Source: an uncultured Collinsella sp. (GTDB lineage Bacteria; Actinomycetota; Coriobacteriia; Coriobacteriales; Coriobacteriaceae). Taken from it: a stretch of 36,510 nt of DNA. The stretch's first letter is position 1. Each line of letters begins with the position of its first letter. A program made the position numbers and the translations under genes. Shown one piece after another: positions 15,149 to 23,677 of the stretch. Where the stretch lies: the NCBI GenBank assembly GCA_902470765.1, contig CABRHW010000021.1, positions 1-36,510 on the forward strand, given 5' to 3'. The notes beneath the pieces were generated by a model, which worked only from the letters and a program-made list of their open reading frames with translations, was not told the DNA's origin and ran no database searches.

Positions 15149-17599
15149 TTATATAAGCCTAAAGTGCTCGAGCGCCTTGACGACGCCATTTTTGTCGACC
15201 GAGTCGGTGATGTAGTCGGCGCGCTTTTTGAGATAGTCCGGCGCATTGCCCATGGCGATACCGACATCGACGGCGTTCATCAGCGAGACGTCATTGCTGG
15301 CGTCGCCGATGCCGTATACGGTTCCGTGGTGGGGATCGAGGGCGTCGAGTACAGACTGGATGCCCCCGCGCTTCGTGCATTCGCGGGGCGAGATTTCGGT
15401 TACCTCGAGTTCGAGCTCGTTAAAGCACAGCAGCGGCTCAAGTGCCTTGTCTTGAGCGATGTGGTTGGCGAGCGATGTAGACATCAAGATCTTGTAGACA
15501 CTGTAATGTTGCAGCTGCGTGACTGCGTCGCCCAGGGTGCGCGCGTATCCGGGAGCATCGGGCGCATCGGCACTCATGCGCACGACGCCGTTGAGGCCCT
15601 CAAAGCGGATGACCTCGCCCGATTGCTCAAGGTAGGGGGCAAGACGCTGCAACATACTGGGCGTCATCGACAGATCGCGAATTGCGTGTCCGTCGATCTC
15701 GGCGTAACCGCCCGCAAGACAGACGATGCCGGTCCAGGGCAGCTCAAGAAGTTTGGGGTGGATGCAGCTCAGGGTACGTCCCGTGCAGATAAAGGCCATG
15801 TTGCCGTTGGCGACGAACTCGCGGATTGCCTGCGAAACCGCCTCGTTGGGATAGGGGGAGAGGTCCCGCTCGTCTTCGGGAAGGTCTTGGGCGAGCCTGG
15901 GGTCTTGCCAGGCGAGCGTTCCGTCGATATCGAAGAAGCAAATATCGCCGCGCTTATGGGCTGCGCTGGCGGCAGGGGAGGCCGAGGTGGTGGGCACAAA
16001 TTCCGGCTCGAGGCCCATGATCTGGTCAAAATGCTCTTTAACGCGGGGAACGGAGATGCCGATGATCACCTGGGCGGTCTTGCCCGTAATGATGAGGCCC
16101 TTGGCGCCCACCGCGACAAACGACGCGTTATCTGCAACGATGGAAGGGTCTGCGACCTCGACGCGCAGGCGCGTGGCGCAGTTGGTTGCGCCCACGATAT
16201 TGCCAACGCCACCTAAAAGCTGAATTACCCGCTCAGCGAGGACGTGATCTTGATCGGATCGACTATTGACCTCGTCATTGGGAGATTGCTCTTTGGCAAA
16301 GTCGCTTCCCGTTAAACAATCGATTGCCGCGCGATTGGCAACATGATCCTCGCGGCCCGGTGTCTTAAGGTCATAGACCAAGATGAGTGCTCGAAAACTA
16401 ACAAAAAAGATGAGGCTAAAGGCAAGGCCGATACCGAGCGCCAAAAGATAGGCACCGGCATGCGTGCGCATGAGCGGAATAAAGTTGAAGGCTGCCATCT
16501 CCATCAGGCCGCCCGAGAAGATGCCGACGATGCCAAAGAGATTCATGGTTGTGGCAAGGCAAGACGATAAGACGGCGTAGAGCAAAAAGAGCCCGGGGTG
16601 GGTGAACATAAAGAGAAACTCGAGTGGCTCGGTAACGCCGCAAACCACCGAGGCGATGATGGCGGGAACAAGGATGACCCTGAGGCCGGCGCGGCGCTCG
16701 GGTTTTGCGGTGGAGTAGAACGCAGCTGCGATGGCAGGAAGGCCAAAGAGCTTGACCCAGCCGGTGGCGGTAAAACCGGCCCACGGCGCAAGCTCATTAA
16801 GGGGGCGCGTGCTATGGGAGAGGATGGGGAGCAAACTGCTCCACGTGGCGTAGATGCCGTCGTTAATGACCAGGTTGTCGTAGTAGATCGGCATGTAGAG
16901 CAGGTGGTGCAGGCCAAAGGGCTCGAGTGCTCGTTCTAAAAAGACAAAGATGCCCACGCCAAAGGGGCCGACGCCTGCAAGCGCGTGACGCAGCGTATCG
17001 GTTACATCGTATACGTAGGGCACGATGGCGGCCGAGATAGCGGCAAGGGCAAACACGGCAAAAAAGCTGATGAGGTAGACCAGCGAGGAGCCCGAGAAGG
17101 TGCCGAGCCAATCGGGAACCTTGGCATCGTAGAAGCGGTCATGGATGGCAACGACGGTTGCCGATACCGCCAGCGGGCCGATAATGCCGGTGTCGAGCGT
17201 CTTGATGCCGTCGATGACGGTGATACCGCTGGCGGAGGTCAAAGATGACGGGTACTCAAGTCCAAGGTTGTCTCCGCTCAGCTTAATGATCTCGCTCAAA
17301 AAGAAGCAGTAGGCAAAATAGGCGACGAGAGCCTCGAGACAGCAACGAGCCGGTTGTTTTTGGGCAAGACCGATGGGCAGCGCTACGGCAAAAAGGAGCG
17401 GGAGGCGTTTAAAGACCGTCCACGAGCCGCGCTGGATGATGGTCCAAAAAACGTACCAAGGGGTTCCGTATACGGCGAGATCGCCGACGATGTCCGCAGT
17501 CGTTGCGAGAGCGGAGACGCCGACCATGAGGCCCGATATAGAAAACAGCATGGCGGGCGCGAACATTGCCCCGCCAAAGCGTTGGATTTTTTGCAGCAT
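15149..17599 (-). CDS. PTS EIICB sugar permease fused to a Cof-type HAD phosphatase
   Basis: An 816-aa fusion. Residues about 1-410 are a glucose/maltose-family EIIC with multiple membrane segments and the signature GVTEPLEFLFMF (about 321-332). Residues about 450-530 are EIIB with the phosphorylated cysteine C474 in GATNCATRLR. From about 548 a HAD hydrolase of the Cof type begins, with nucleophile D557-I-D559-G-T-L and the final metal site GDASNDVSLM. EIIA is absent and must come from elsewhere. The phosphatase may dephosphorylate the sugar phosphate delivered by the permease, possibly maltose or trehalose phosphate given the neighbours; this is inference. GGAAGG precedes the ATG. It is divergent from a TreR-like regulator, and an operator candidate lies at 17641-17652 downstream of a TACAAT -10 box (17660-17665, minus strand). 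Confidence 0.9.
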   Translation of the reverse strand: MLQKIQRFGGAMFAPAMLFSISGLMVGVSALATTADIVGDLAVYGTPWYVFWTIIQRGSWTVFKRLPLLFAVALPIGLAQKQPARCCLEALVAYFAYCFFLSEIIKLSGDNLGLEYPSSLTSASGITVIDGIKTLDTGIIGPLAVSATVVAIHDRFYDAKVPDWLGTFSGSSLVYLISFFAVFALAAISAAIVPYVYDVTDTLRHALAGVGPFGVGIFVFLERALEPFGLHHLLYMPIYYDNLVINDGIYATWSSLLPILSHSTRPLNELAPWAGFTATGWVKLFGLPAIAAAFYSTAKPERRAGLRVILVPAIIASVVCGVTEPLEFLFMFTHPGLFLLYAVLSSCLATTMNLFGIVGIFSGGLMEMAAFNFIPLMRTHAGAYLLALGIGLAFSLIFFVSFRALILVYDLKTPGREDHVANRAAIDCLTGSDFAKEQSPNDEVNSRSDQDHVLAERVIQLLGGVGNIVGATNCATRLRVEVADPSIVADNASFVAVGAKGLIITGKTAQVIIGISVPRVKEHFDQIMGLEPEFVPTTSASPAASAAHKRGDICFFDIDGTLAWQDPRLAQDLPEDERDLSPYPNEAVSQAIREFVANGNMAFICTGRTLSCIHPKLLELPWTGIVCLAGGYAEIDGHAIRDLSMTPSMLQRLAPYLEQSGEVIRFEGLNGVVRMSADAPDAPGYARTLGDAVTQLQHYSVYKILMSTSLANHIAQDKALEPLLCFNELELEVTEISPRECTKRGGIQSVLDALDPHHGTVYGIGDASNDVSLMNAVDVGIAMGNAPDYLKKRADYITDSVDKNGVVKALEHFRLI

Positions 17600-17640
17600 G
17601 TTCTGCCTTCCGAATATCGAGGCGCGTTGCGCGTGGGGAA

Positions 17641-17652
17641 ACGTTTAAACAA
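17641..17652. promoter_or_regulatory. Operator candidate 1 (TTGTTTAAACAA family)
   Basis: ACGTTTAAACAA; the core GTTTAAAC is a perfect palindrome. It lies about 42-53 nt upstream of the EIICB-HAD start codon and just after its -10 box, where binding would block transcription. Confidence 0.6.
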
Positions 17653-17762
17653 TGGATTCATTGTAGAGGACCAGACGATTGTCGTACCGGCAGTTTTGAG
17701 CGAAACCGATTTGGGCATGACAGAAACCGTCAACGGTTAAATCCTGTCGCTTTACCGATATT

Positions 17763-17774
17763 CAGTTTAAACAA
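17763..17774. promoter_or_regulatory. Operator candidate 2 (TTGTTTAAACAA family)
   Basis: CAGTTTAAACAA, 55 nt before the GntR regulator start. It overlaps the expected -35 region of a promoter with TATCGT at 17788-17793, which would allow autoregulation. Confidence 0.6.
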
Positions 17775-17828
17775 CTTTAAGAAATGCTATCGTGCCTAGC
17801 CGGAAATGAATAATGTAGAGGTGAAACA

Positions 17829-18548
17829 ATGCCAAAAGCGATATACGAAGGAATCTACCGAGAAATACGCTCGCGCATCATTAATGGGACCTATGCGTTT
17901 CAGGAGATGCTGCCAACCGAAGCCGAGCTGACCGCGGAGTTCGGATGCACTCGCAATACCGTCCGTCGCGCCTTGGGTATGCTGGCCGACGGGATGTTTG
18001 TGCAGCCCATACACGGCAAGGGCGTGCGCGTTATTTGGCTTAAGGGCGAAACCGACATGTTGGGCGCACTCGAAGAGGTTGAGTCGTTTGGCGAGTTTGC
18101 AAAGCGCAACAATGCCGTTGCATCGACGGACGTTAAGTCTTTCGAACATCTGGTTTGCACCGAGCAACTCTCTCGTCACCTGGGCTTTAAGGTGGGCGAG
18201 GAGTTGATTCGCGTAGTGCGTGTCCGAAGCCTCAACGGCAACGCGCGCCAAGTGGACCATGGCTATTTTTTGGCGTCGATCGCCAAGGGCCTGACTCCCG
18301 AGATCGCGGCAGATTCTATTTACGGCTATCTGGAGCACAAGCGCGGTGTCAAAGTGATGGCGAGCCGTCGTACGGTGAGTGTCGAGCTCGCCAACGATGA
18401 GGACTGCAGCTATCTTGACCTCGGCAAATACAACTGCGTTGCCGTCATGGAGAGTCAGTCGTACACCTCGGATGGCATCTTGTTTGAGGTGACGCACACT
18501 CGCACACACCCCGAGATCTTCCATTACCGCGTCAATTCCAAGCGATAG
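17829..18548 (+). CDS. GntR-family (HutC/UTRA) regulator, TreR-like
   Basis: A 239-aa repressor with an N-terminal winged helix (residues about 1-70; LPTEAELTAEFGCTRNTVRRALGMLADGM is the recognition segment, with the wing near GKGVRVIW). A UTRA ligand domain (about 90-235) follows and would bind a sugar or sugar phosphate. AGAGGTG precedes the ATG. It is transcribed divergently from the PTS-phosphatase gene and precedes the sugar ABC operon. Trehalose-type TreR proteins bind sites of the form TTGTATATACAA, close to the palindromes found here, one reading TTGTTTATACAA. I infer that this protein controls the PTS gene, itself, the ABC operon and malQ. Confidence 0.88.
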   Translation: MPKAIYEGIYREIRSRIINGTYAFQEMLPTEAELTAEFGCTRNTVRRALGMLADGMFVQPIHGKGVRVIWLKGETDMLGALEEVESFGEFAKRNNAVASTDVKSFEHLVCTEQLSRHLGFKVGEELIRVVRVRSLNGNARQVDHGYFLASIAKGLTPEIAADSIYGYLEHKRGVKVMASRRTVSVELANDEDCSYLDLGKYNCVAVMESQSYTSDGILFEVTHTRTHPEIFHYRVNSKR

Positions 18549-18586
18549 CCGGCTAGCTCGCAGCCTGACGAGACTCATGGCCTCAA

Positions 18587-18641
18587 AGAGAAAACGCCCG
18601 GTCAAACCGACGGTACATCGGCTTGACCGGGCGTTTTCTCT
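18587..18641 (+). terminator. Strong, probably bidirectional terminator after the GntR gene
   Basis: A perfect 19-bp stem (18587-18605 with 18623-18641) with an inner CCGA/TCGG helix. T-rich and A-rich stem ends let it act in both directions. Confidence 0.85.
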
Positions 18642-18659
18642 GCATTCGATAACAAATAA

Positions 18660-18671
18660 TTGTTTATACAA
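18660..18671. promoter_or_regulatory. Operator candidate 3 (TTGTTTAAACAA family)
   Basis: TTGTTTATACAA, one base from the perfect palindrome and close to the published TreR-type consensus. It lies about 185 nt before the binding-protein gene, upstream of candidate 4. Confidence 0.6.
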
Positions 18672-18734
18672 AACTTGTCAAGTATCAAGTTGAAATTACC
18701 GTTCACCGATGTTTTTCTACCGCTCTAGTAATAC

Positions 18735-18746
18735 TTGTTCAAACAA
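18735..18746. promoter_or_regulatory. Operator candidate 4 (TTGTTTAAACAA family)
   Basis: TTGTTCAAACAA, 108 nt before the ABC operon start. Its TTGTTC half may itself serve as a -35 box, with an AT-rich -10 region near 18758-18766, so binding would occlude the promoter. Confidence 0.6.
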
Positions 18747-18854
18747 CTAGCCAAATAGCGTATTGTACAAATCAGCAAAAGGGGCAAAGTCCCCGAGCCA
18801 ATCTCCGAAGGCGGCGGCAAAGGGTGCCGCCACGGTGTGAAAGGGTGGATTGTA

Positions 18855-20171
18855 ATGAAGAACGAAATGAGCAGAAGGCAGTTCTTGGGCTTTGCTGGTT
18901 CCGCGGCTGCGGTGCTTGGTCTGGGTCTCGTGGGCTGCGGTGGTTCTGCCGGCTCCGGCTCCTCTGCTTCTGGTGACGCTGCCGAGGTCTACTTCCTCCA
19001 ATTCAAGCCCGAGGTCGACAAGGAGTGGAAGGAGATCGCCAAGGCCTATAAGAAGGAGAAGGGCGTCGAGGTCAAGATCGTGACCGCCGCCTCCAACACT
19101 TACGAGGAGAAGCTCAAGTCCGAGATGTCCAAGAGCTCCGCTCCGACCCTGTTCCAGGTCAACGGCCCCACCGGTCTTAAGAACTGGAAGGATTACTGCG
19201 CCGACCTGTCCGATACTAAGCTCCGCGGTGAGCTCATTGACGACTCCCTGGCTCTGCAGTCCGATGGCAAGGATCTGGGTATCGACTGGGTCCAGGAGAG
19301 CTACGGCATCATCTACAACAAGCAGCTGCTCGAGAAGGCTGGCTACAAGGCCGAGGACATCAACTCCTTCGACAAGCTGAAGGCTTGTGCCGACGACATC
19401 CAGGCCCGCAAGGACGAGCTCGGCATTGAGGGCGCCTTCACTTCTGCTGGCATGGATGACTCCTCCAGCTGGCGCTACACCACCCACCTCGCCAACCTCC
19501 CGCTCTACTACGAGTTCGAGAAGGAGCACAACCAGGAGGACGACGAGATCAAGGGCGAGTATCTCGACAACTTCAAGCAGATTTTCGACCTGTATATCAC
19601 CGACTCCACCTGCGATCCTTCGCAGCTTGCTTCCAAGACTGGCGACGACGCCACCAACGAGTTCGCAACCGGCAAGGCCGTCTTCTATCAGAACGGCTCC
19701 TGGGCTTACGCTGACCTCACCAAGGCCGGCATGACCGACGATCAGATTGGCATGATGCCCATCTACATCGGTGTCGACGGCGAGGAGAACCAGGGCCTGT
19801 GCTCCGGCGGCGAGAACTACTGGTGCGTCAGCTCCCAGGCTTCCGAGGATGCCCAGAAGGCCACCGAGGACTTCATGTATTGGTGCGTCACTTCTGACAC
19901 CGCCACCAGCATCATCGCTGACAAGATGGGTCTGACCGCCCCGTTCAAGAGCGCCAAGGAAACCACCAACGTCTTCTCGCAGCAGGCCGTTGCCATGGCC
20001 AAGGACGGCAAGAAGACCGTCGCTTGGGACTTCGTCTACATCCCCTCTGAGGAGTGGAAGAAGAACCTCAAGCAGGCTCTGATCGCCTATGCTGCCGACA
20101 ACAGCAAGTGGGACGGCGTCAAGAACGCCTTCGTCGATGGCTGGAAGACCGAGAAGGCTGCTTCCGAGTAA
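18855..20171 (+). CDS. Sugar ABC transporter substrate-binding lipoprotein (CUT1, maltose type)
   Basis: Extracellular binding protein of 438 aa delivering an oligosaccharide, probably maltodextrin, to the permeases encoded next. The N terminus combines a twin-arginine motif (SRRQFLG, R7-R8) with a lipobox ending at C28 (LVGC), so it is a Tat-exported lipoprotein. A Gly/Ser linker follows, then a family 1 extracellular solute-binding fold with NGPTGLKNWKDY, YGIIYNKQLLEKAGY and ATGKAVFYQNGSW. A GTG at 18837 is in frame, but AAGGGTGG lies 6 nt before the ATG at 18855. Codons are strongly C-ending, suggesting high expression. The substrate is inferred from malQ and glgP nearby. Confidence 0.92.
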   Translation: MKNEMSRRQFLGFAGSAAAVLGLGLVGCGGSAGSGSSASGDAAEVYFLQFKPEVDKEWKEIAKAYKKEKGVEVKIVTAASNTYEEKLKSEMSKSSAPTLFQVNGPTGLKNWKDYCADLSDTKLRGELIDDSLALQSDGKDLGIDWVQESYGIIYNKQLLEKAGYKAEDINSFDKLKACADDIQARKDELGIEGAFTSAGMDDSSSWRYTTHLANLPLYYEFEKEHNQEDDEIKGEYLDNFKQIFDLYITDSTCDPSQLASKTGDDATNEFATGKAVFYQNGSWAYADLTKAGMTDDQIGMMPIYIGVDGEENQGLCSGGENYWCVSSQASEDAQKATEDFMYWCVTSDTATSIIADKMGLTAPFKSAKETTNVFSQQAVAMAKDGKKTVAWDFVYIPSEEWKKNLKQALIAYAADNSKWDGVKNAFVDGWKTEKAASE

Positions 20172-20202
20172 GTAGTTGCTGCCCAAGCTATCTGATTAGC
20201 GA

Positions 20203-20238
20203 CAGGGGGCGGGCAGACGTTGGTTTGCCCGCCCCCTG
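20203..20238 (+). promoter_or_regulatory. Intercistronic hairpin after the binding-protein gene
   Basis: A perfect 13-bp GC stem (20203-20215 with 20226-20238) has no T tract. Such structures between binding-protein and permease genes stabilise the upstream mRNA and lower downstream expression. Confidence 0.7.
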
Positions 20239-20258
20239 CATATTGAAAGGACCCTTCT

Positions 20259-21113
20259 ATGGGCAAAGCACTCAAGCGCTGGTGGCCGCTCTTTATGCTG
20301 CCCACGTGCCTGGCGTTTATGATCGGGTTCGTGATTCCCTTTATCCAGGGCTTCTATCTCTCGTTCTGCCAGTTTATTACCATCAACAATACGCACTTTG
20401 TCGGTATCGAGAACTACGTGCGCGCACTGTCCGATCCGCAGTTTGCCACGTCGTTCTTCTTTACCGTGGCGTTTGCCTTCCTGTCGACGGTGCTCATCAA
20501 CGTGATTGCCCTCGCCATCGCGCAGGCGCTCACCCGCAAAGCGCTCAAGGGCACCAACATCTTCCGTACGATCTTCTTTATGCCTAACCTGATCGGCGGC
20601 ATCGTGCTGGGCTACATTTGGCAGATTCTGATCAACTGCCTGCTCTCCAACGTGGGCGCCCAGCTCATCGCCCTTAACTCTGCTGCTGGCTTCTGGGGCC
20701 TTATCATCCTGACCCTGTGGCAGCAGGTCGGCTACATGATGATCATCTACATCGCTGGTCTGCAGTCTATTCCGTCCGACTACATCGAGGCCGCCAAGGT
20801 CGACGGTGCCACGGCATGGCAGACGTTTTGGAAGGTTAAGATCCCTAACCTGATGCCGACGATCACCATCTGCCTGTTCCTGTCCATCACCAACGGCTTT
20901 AAGCTGTTCGACCAGAACCTCGCCCTTACCGGCGGCGCCCCCGCGCACTCCACCGAGATGCTCGCCCTGAACATCTACAACACGTTCTATTCGCGTGCCG
21001 GTATCGCATGGCAGGGCATCGGTCAGGCCAAGGCAGTTATCTTCTGCATCCTGGTCGTAGCCATCTCCATGATTCAGCTTAAGGCCACGAGGTCCAAGGA
21101 GGTGCAGCAGTAA
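20259..21113 (+). CDS. Sugar ABC transporter permease (MalF type)
   Basis: Inner-membrane subunit of 284 aa with about six hydrophobic segments. The cytoplasmic EAA loop reads EAAKVDGATAWQTFWKVKIPNLMPT, the contact with the ATPase. It is shorter than E. coli MalF, like other Gram-positive CUT1 permeases. GAAAGG precedes the ATG. It shares one base with the next permease start, so the two are translationally coupled. Confidence 0.93.
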   Translation: MGKALKRWWPLFMLPTCLAFMIGFVIPFIQGFYLSFCQFITINNTHFVGIENYVRALSDPQFATSFFFTVAFAFLSTVLINVIALAIAQALTRKALKGTNIFRTIFFMPNLIGGIVLGYIWQILINCLLSNVGAQLIALNSAAGFWGLIILTLWQQVGYMMIIYIAGLQSIPSDYIEAAKVDGATAWQTFWKVKIPNLMPTITICLFLSITNGFKLFDQNLALTGGAPAHSTEMLALNIYNTFYSRAGIAWQGIGQAKAVIFCILVVAISMIQLKATRSKEVQQ

Positions 21114-21952
21114 TGAAACGCGATAAGGTTATCAACCGCGCGCTCTCGATTTTCTTTACGATTCTGTCGCTCGCGTGGATCTACCCCGTGTTCATGATTG
21201 CGCTCAATTCCTTTAAAAAGGCAACTGCAATCAGCACCACCACGGCATTCGATCTGCTCACGCCCGAGACGTTCAACGGCCTCGCAAACTACATGCATGC
21301 CCTTAACGAGCAGGGCTTTGCCTCGGCATTTATGTACTCGCTCATCATCACGGTCACGTCGGTCGTGCTGATTCTGGTGTGCTGCTCCATGTGTGCTTGG
21401 TACGTAGTGCGCGTCAACAACAAGATCTCGAACTTCTTCTATTACCTGTTCGTGTTCTCGATGGTCGTGCCGTTCCAGATGCTCATGTTCACGCTGTCTA
21501 ATTTGGCGGACCGCATCGGCTTCAACACGCCGTTCAACATCTGCTTTATCTATCTGGGCTTTGGCGCGGGCCTGGCGGTCTTTATGTTCGCCGGCTTTGT
21601 AAAGAACATTCCGCTCGAGATCGAAGAGGCGGCCATGATCGACGGCTGCAACCCGGTCCAGGTGTTCTTTAAGATCGTCCTTCCCATCATGAAGCCCACC
21701 TATCTTTCGGTCGGCATCCTCGAGACCATGTGGGTCTGGAACGACTATCTGCTGCCCTACCTTACCCTCGACTCCACCAAGTACAAGACCATTCCTATCT
21801 TGATCCAGTACTTCCGCGGCGGCTACGGCCACGTCGAGCTCGGCCCCATGATGGCCTGCATCATGATGGTCGTTATCCCCATCGTCATCATGTACATCCT
21901 CTGCCAGAAGTACATCATCGACGGCGTGGTGGCAGGTGCCGTCAAGGGCTGA
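21113..21952 (+). CDS. Sugar ABC transporter permease (MalG type)
   Basis: Second permease of the importer, 279 aa, with about six membrane segments. The EAA loop EEAAMIDGCNPVQVFFKIVLPIMKPT is in its usual place near residue 180, and the C-terminal segment ends in YIIDGVVAGAVKG, typical of MalG proteins. Its ATG overlaps the preceding stop codon. Confidence 0.93.
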   Translation: MKRDKVINRALSIFFTILSLAWIYPVFMIALNSFKKATAISTTTAFDLLTPETFNGLANYMHALNEQGFASAFMYSLIITVTSVVLILVCCSMCAWYVVRVNNKISNFFYYLFVFSMVVPFQMLMFTLSNLADRIGFNTPFNICFIYLGFGAGLAVFMFAGFVKNIPLEIEEAAMIDGCNPVQVFFKIVLPIMKPTYLSVGILETMWVWNDYLLPYLTLDSTKYKTIPILIQYFRGGYGHVELGPMMACIMMVVIPIVIMYILCQKYIIDGVVAGAVKG

Positions 21953-21976
21953 TGCCGTAACTGTTTTGCAAGTTTC

Positions 21977-22003
21977 TGCGGCGCCCCTCAGCGCGGCGCC
22001 GCA
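21977..22003 (+). promoter_or_regulatory. Intercistronic hairpin before the ATPase gene
   Basis: A 9-bp GC stem (21977-21985 with 21995-22003) lies in the 68-nt gap between the second permease and the ATPase. It has no T tract, so it is more likely an mRNA-processing or stability element than a terminator. Confidence 0.55.
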
Positions 22004-22020
22004 TATCGAAAGGTAAAGAC

Positions 22021-23220
22021 ATGGCCGAGATCGTTCTCAAACATGTTCAGAAGGTGTATCCCAACACCGAGTCCAAAAAGAAGGGCTTCTTTGGCAAAAA
22101 GAAGAAGACCGAGGAGAAGAAGCACAACCTCAAGGTTACCGAGGATGGCGTGCTTGCGGTGGAGGACTTTAACCTCACCGTGCATGACCAGGAGTTCATC
22201 GTCCTCGTCGGCCCGTCTGGCTGCGGTAAGTCCACGACGATGCGCATGGTCGCCGGCCTGGAGGACATCACTTCGGGTGACGTGCTCATCGACGGCAAGC
22301 GCGTCAACGACGTGGCACCCAAGGACCGCGACATTGCCATGGTGTTCCAGAGCTATGCTCTGTACCCCAATATGACGGTGTACGAGAACATGGCGTTTAC
22401 GCTTGAGCTCAAGAAGGTCCCCAAGGACGAGATCGACCGCAAAGTTCGCTCTGCTGCCGAGATTCTGGGCATTACCGAGTACCTCGACCGTAAGCCCAAG
22501 GCGCTTTCGGGCGGCCAGCGCCAGCGTGTCGCTATCGGCCGCGCCATCGTGCGTGACCCCAAGGTCTTCCTGATGGACGAGCCACTGTCCAACCTGGACG
22601 CCAAGCTTCGTAACCAGATGCGTGCCGAGCTCATTAAGCTGCGCCACGAGATCAAGGGCACGTTCATTTATGTTACTCACGACCAGACCGAGGCTATGAC
22701 CCTCGGTGACCGTATCGTGGTCATGAAGGACGGCGTCGTCCAGCAGATCGCCACCCCGCAGGAGGTCTTCAACCATCCCGCGAACATCTTCGTCGCCGGC
22801 TTTATCGGCGTGCCGCAGATGAACTTCTTCGATGCCCAGCTGGTGCGCTCGGGCAACGGCTTTACCGTCAAGACCGAGGATATGAACGTGGCGCTCGCCC
22901 CCGAGACTTGCGCTCAGCTTGCCCTCAACTGGGACGGCGGCGACGTGAAGGAGATTACGGCCGGCGTGCGTCCCGAGCAGATCCTGCTTGCCGACAAGGG
23001 CGAGGAGGGCGCGCTCCAGGGTACCGTCGAGGTGACCGAGCTCATGGGCTCGACCGAGCATGTCCACGTGACCGCTCCCGACGGCCAGTTTGTCCTGATT
23101 ATCCCCGTCGTCGACCTCGAGGCCAAGGGCGCGCTCAAGGCTGGCGACACCATCTGGTTCAAGTTCGAGAAGAACGCGACCCACCTCTTCGATAAGGTCT
23201 CTGGCAAGAACCTTATCTAG
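22021..23220 (+). CDS. msmK: Sugar ABC transporter ATP-binding protein (MsmK/MalK/UgpC type)
   Basis: Cytoplasmic ATPase of 399 aa energising the importer. Walker A is GPSGCGKSTT (residues 64-73, K70), the Q loop lies in VFQSYALYPNMT, the signature is LSGGQRQRVAIGRAI and Walker B is VFLMDEPLSNLD. The C-terminal about 130 residues form the OB-like regulatory domain of this family. A Lys/Glu-rich stretch of about 26 residues is inserted at 16-42, before the first strand pair, where family members normally have none. CGAAAGG precedes the ATG. Such ATPases often serve several sugar importers. Confidence 0.94.
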   Translation: MAEIVLKHVQKVYPNTESKKKGFFGKKKKTEEKKHNLKVTEDGVLAVEDFNLTVHDQEFIVLVGPSGCGKSTTMRMVAGLEDITSGDVLIDGKRVNDVAPKDRDIAMVFQSYALYPNMTVYENMAFTLELKKVPKDEIDRKVRSAAEILGITEYLDRKPKALSGGQRQRVAIGRAIVRDPKVFLMDEPLSNLDAKLRNQMRAELIKLRHEIKGTFIYVTHDQTEAMTLGDRIVVMKDGVVQQIATPQEVFNHPANIFVAGFIGVPQMNFFDAQLVRSGNGFTVKTEDMNVALAPETCAQLALNWDGGDVKEITAGVRPEQILLADKGEEGALQGTVEVTELMGSTEHVHVTAPDGQFVLIIPVVDLEAKGALKAGDTIWFKFEKNATHLFDKVSGKNLI

Positions 23221-23288
23221 GCCCGGTGCATCCAGGCCCTCCCTTTGGGCGGCTGCGGTATTGCCATCCTTTTGCCGCGGTCACATAT

Positions 23289-23331
23289 AAGGCTCCCCTC
23301 CCGTTCACTGGGCGAGAGGGGAGCCTTTCTT
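23289..23331 (+). terminator. Terminator of the sugar ABC operon
   Basis: A 12-bp stem AAGGCTCCCCTC (23289-23300) pairs with 23316-23327 and is followed by TTCTTT. It ends the four-gene operon about 70 nt after the stop. Confidence 0.85.
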
Positions 23332-23359
23332 TGTGTTGGGGCTGTCTGACCGGTCGTTT

Positions 23360-23576
23360 GTCTCGATCTGTAACGGGTGAGGCTGATTTCGGACGTTAGA
23401 TGTTACAGATCGAGACGGTTCCGCTGAGCTAACCATTTCATCTAAATCTGTAACACCAAAGGTGAATTTCAGCTGCTAGATGTTACAGATCGAGATAAAC
23501 CCAAGGGGAGGGGCCGGTATGTCTCAATCTGTAACAGCTGGGACCGTTTTTACCGAGTAGTTGTTACAGATCGAGA
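23360..23576. repeat. Three regular inverted-repeat units in a convergent intergenic region
   Basis: Three units of exactly 55 nt occur at 23361-23415, 23441-23495 and 23522-23576. Each is TCTCGATCTGTAAC (or a variant with one or two changes), 27 nt of interior, and GTTACAGATCGAGA. The right arm is invariant; the left arm is degraded slightly in units 2 and 3. Interiors of units 1 and 2 are related (both end GCTAGAT or GTTAGAT). Spacers between units are 25 and 26 nt. The array lies between two convergent genes and their terminators, so it is not a promoter region. No gene is present. Confidence 0.8.
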
Positions 23577-23616
23577 TTGTTTGGCCGAGTTGGGTCGCAG
23601 GGTAACGTGCGGGCAC

Positions 23617-23649
23617 AAAAAACGGAGCCGTGTTGCCACGACTCCGTTT
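23617..23649 (-). terminator. Terminator of glgP
   Basis: On the minus strand a 13-bp stem with a GCAA tetraloop (23637-23649 with 23620-23632) runs into six T residues. It ends the malQ-glgP transcript. Confidence 0.9.
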
Positions 23650-23677
23650 CTCAAGAGGATGGGTAAGGGAAGCGAAA

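Noticed and set aside
18747..20186. Long minus-strand frame opposite the sugar-binding lipoprotein
   Set aside because: It is a shadow of strong C-ending codon use in the real gene, with repetitive Val/Leu/Gly composition and no ribosome binding site. Similar antisense frames at 4548-5720, 21988-23184 and 29131-30366 were dropped for the same reason.
23360..23576. CRISPR array
   Set aside because: There are only three units, repeats alternate in orientation within each unit, the interiors of units 1 and 2 are related, and no cas genes are visible.
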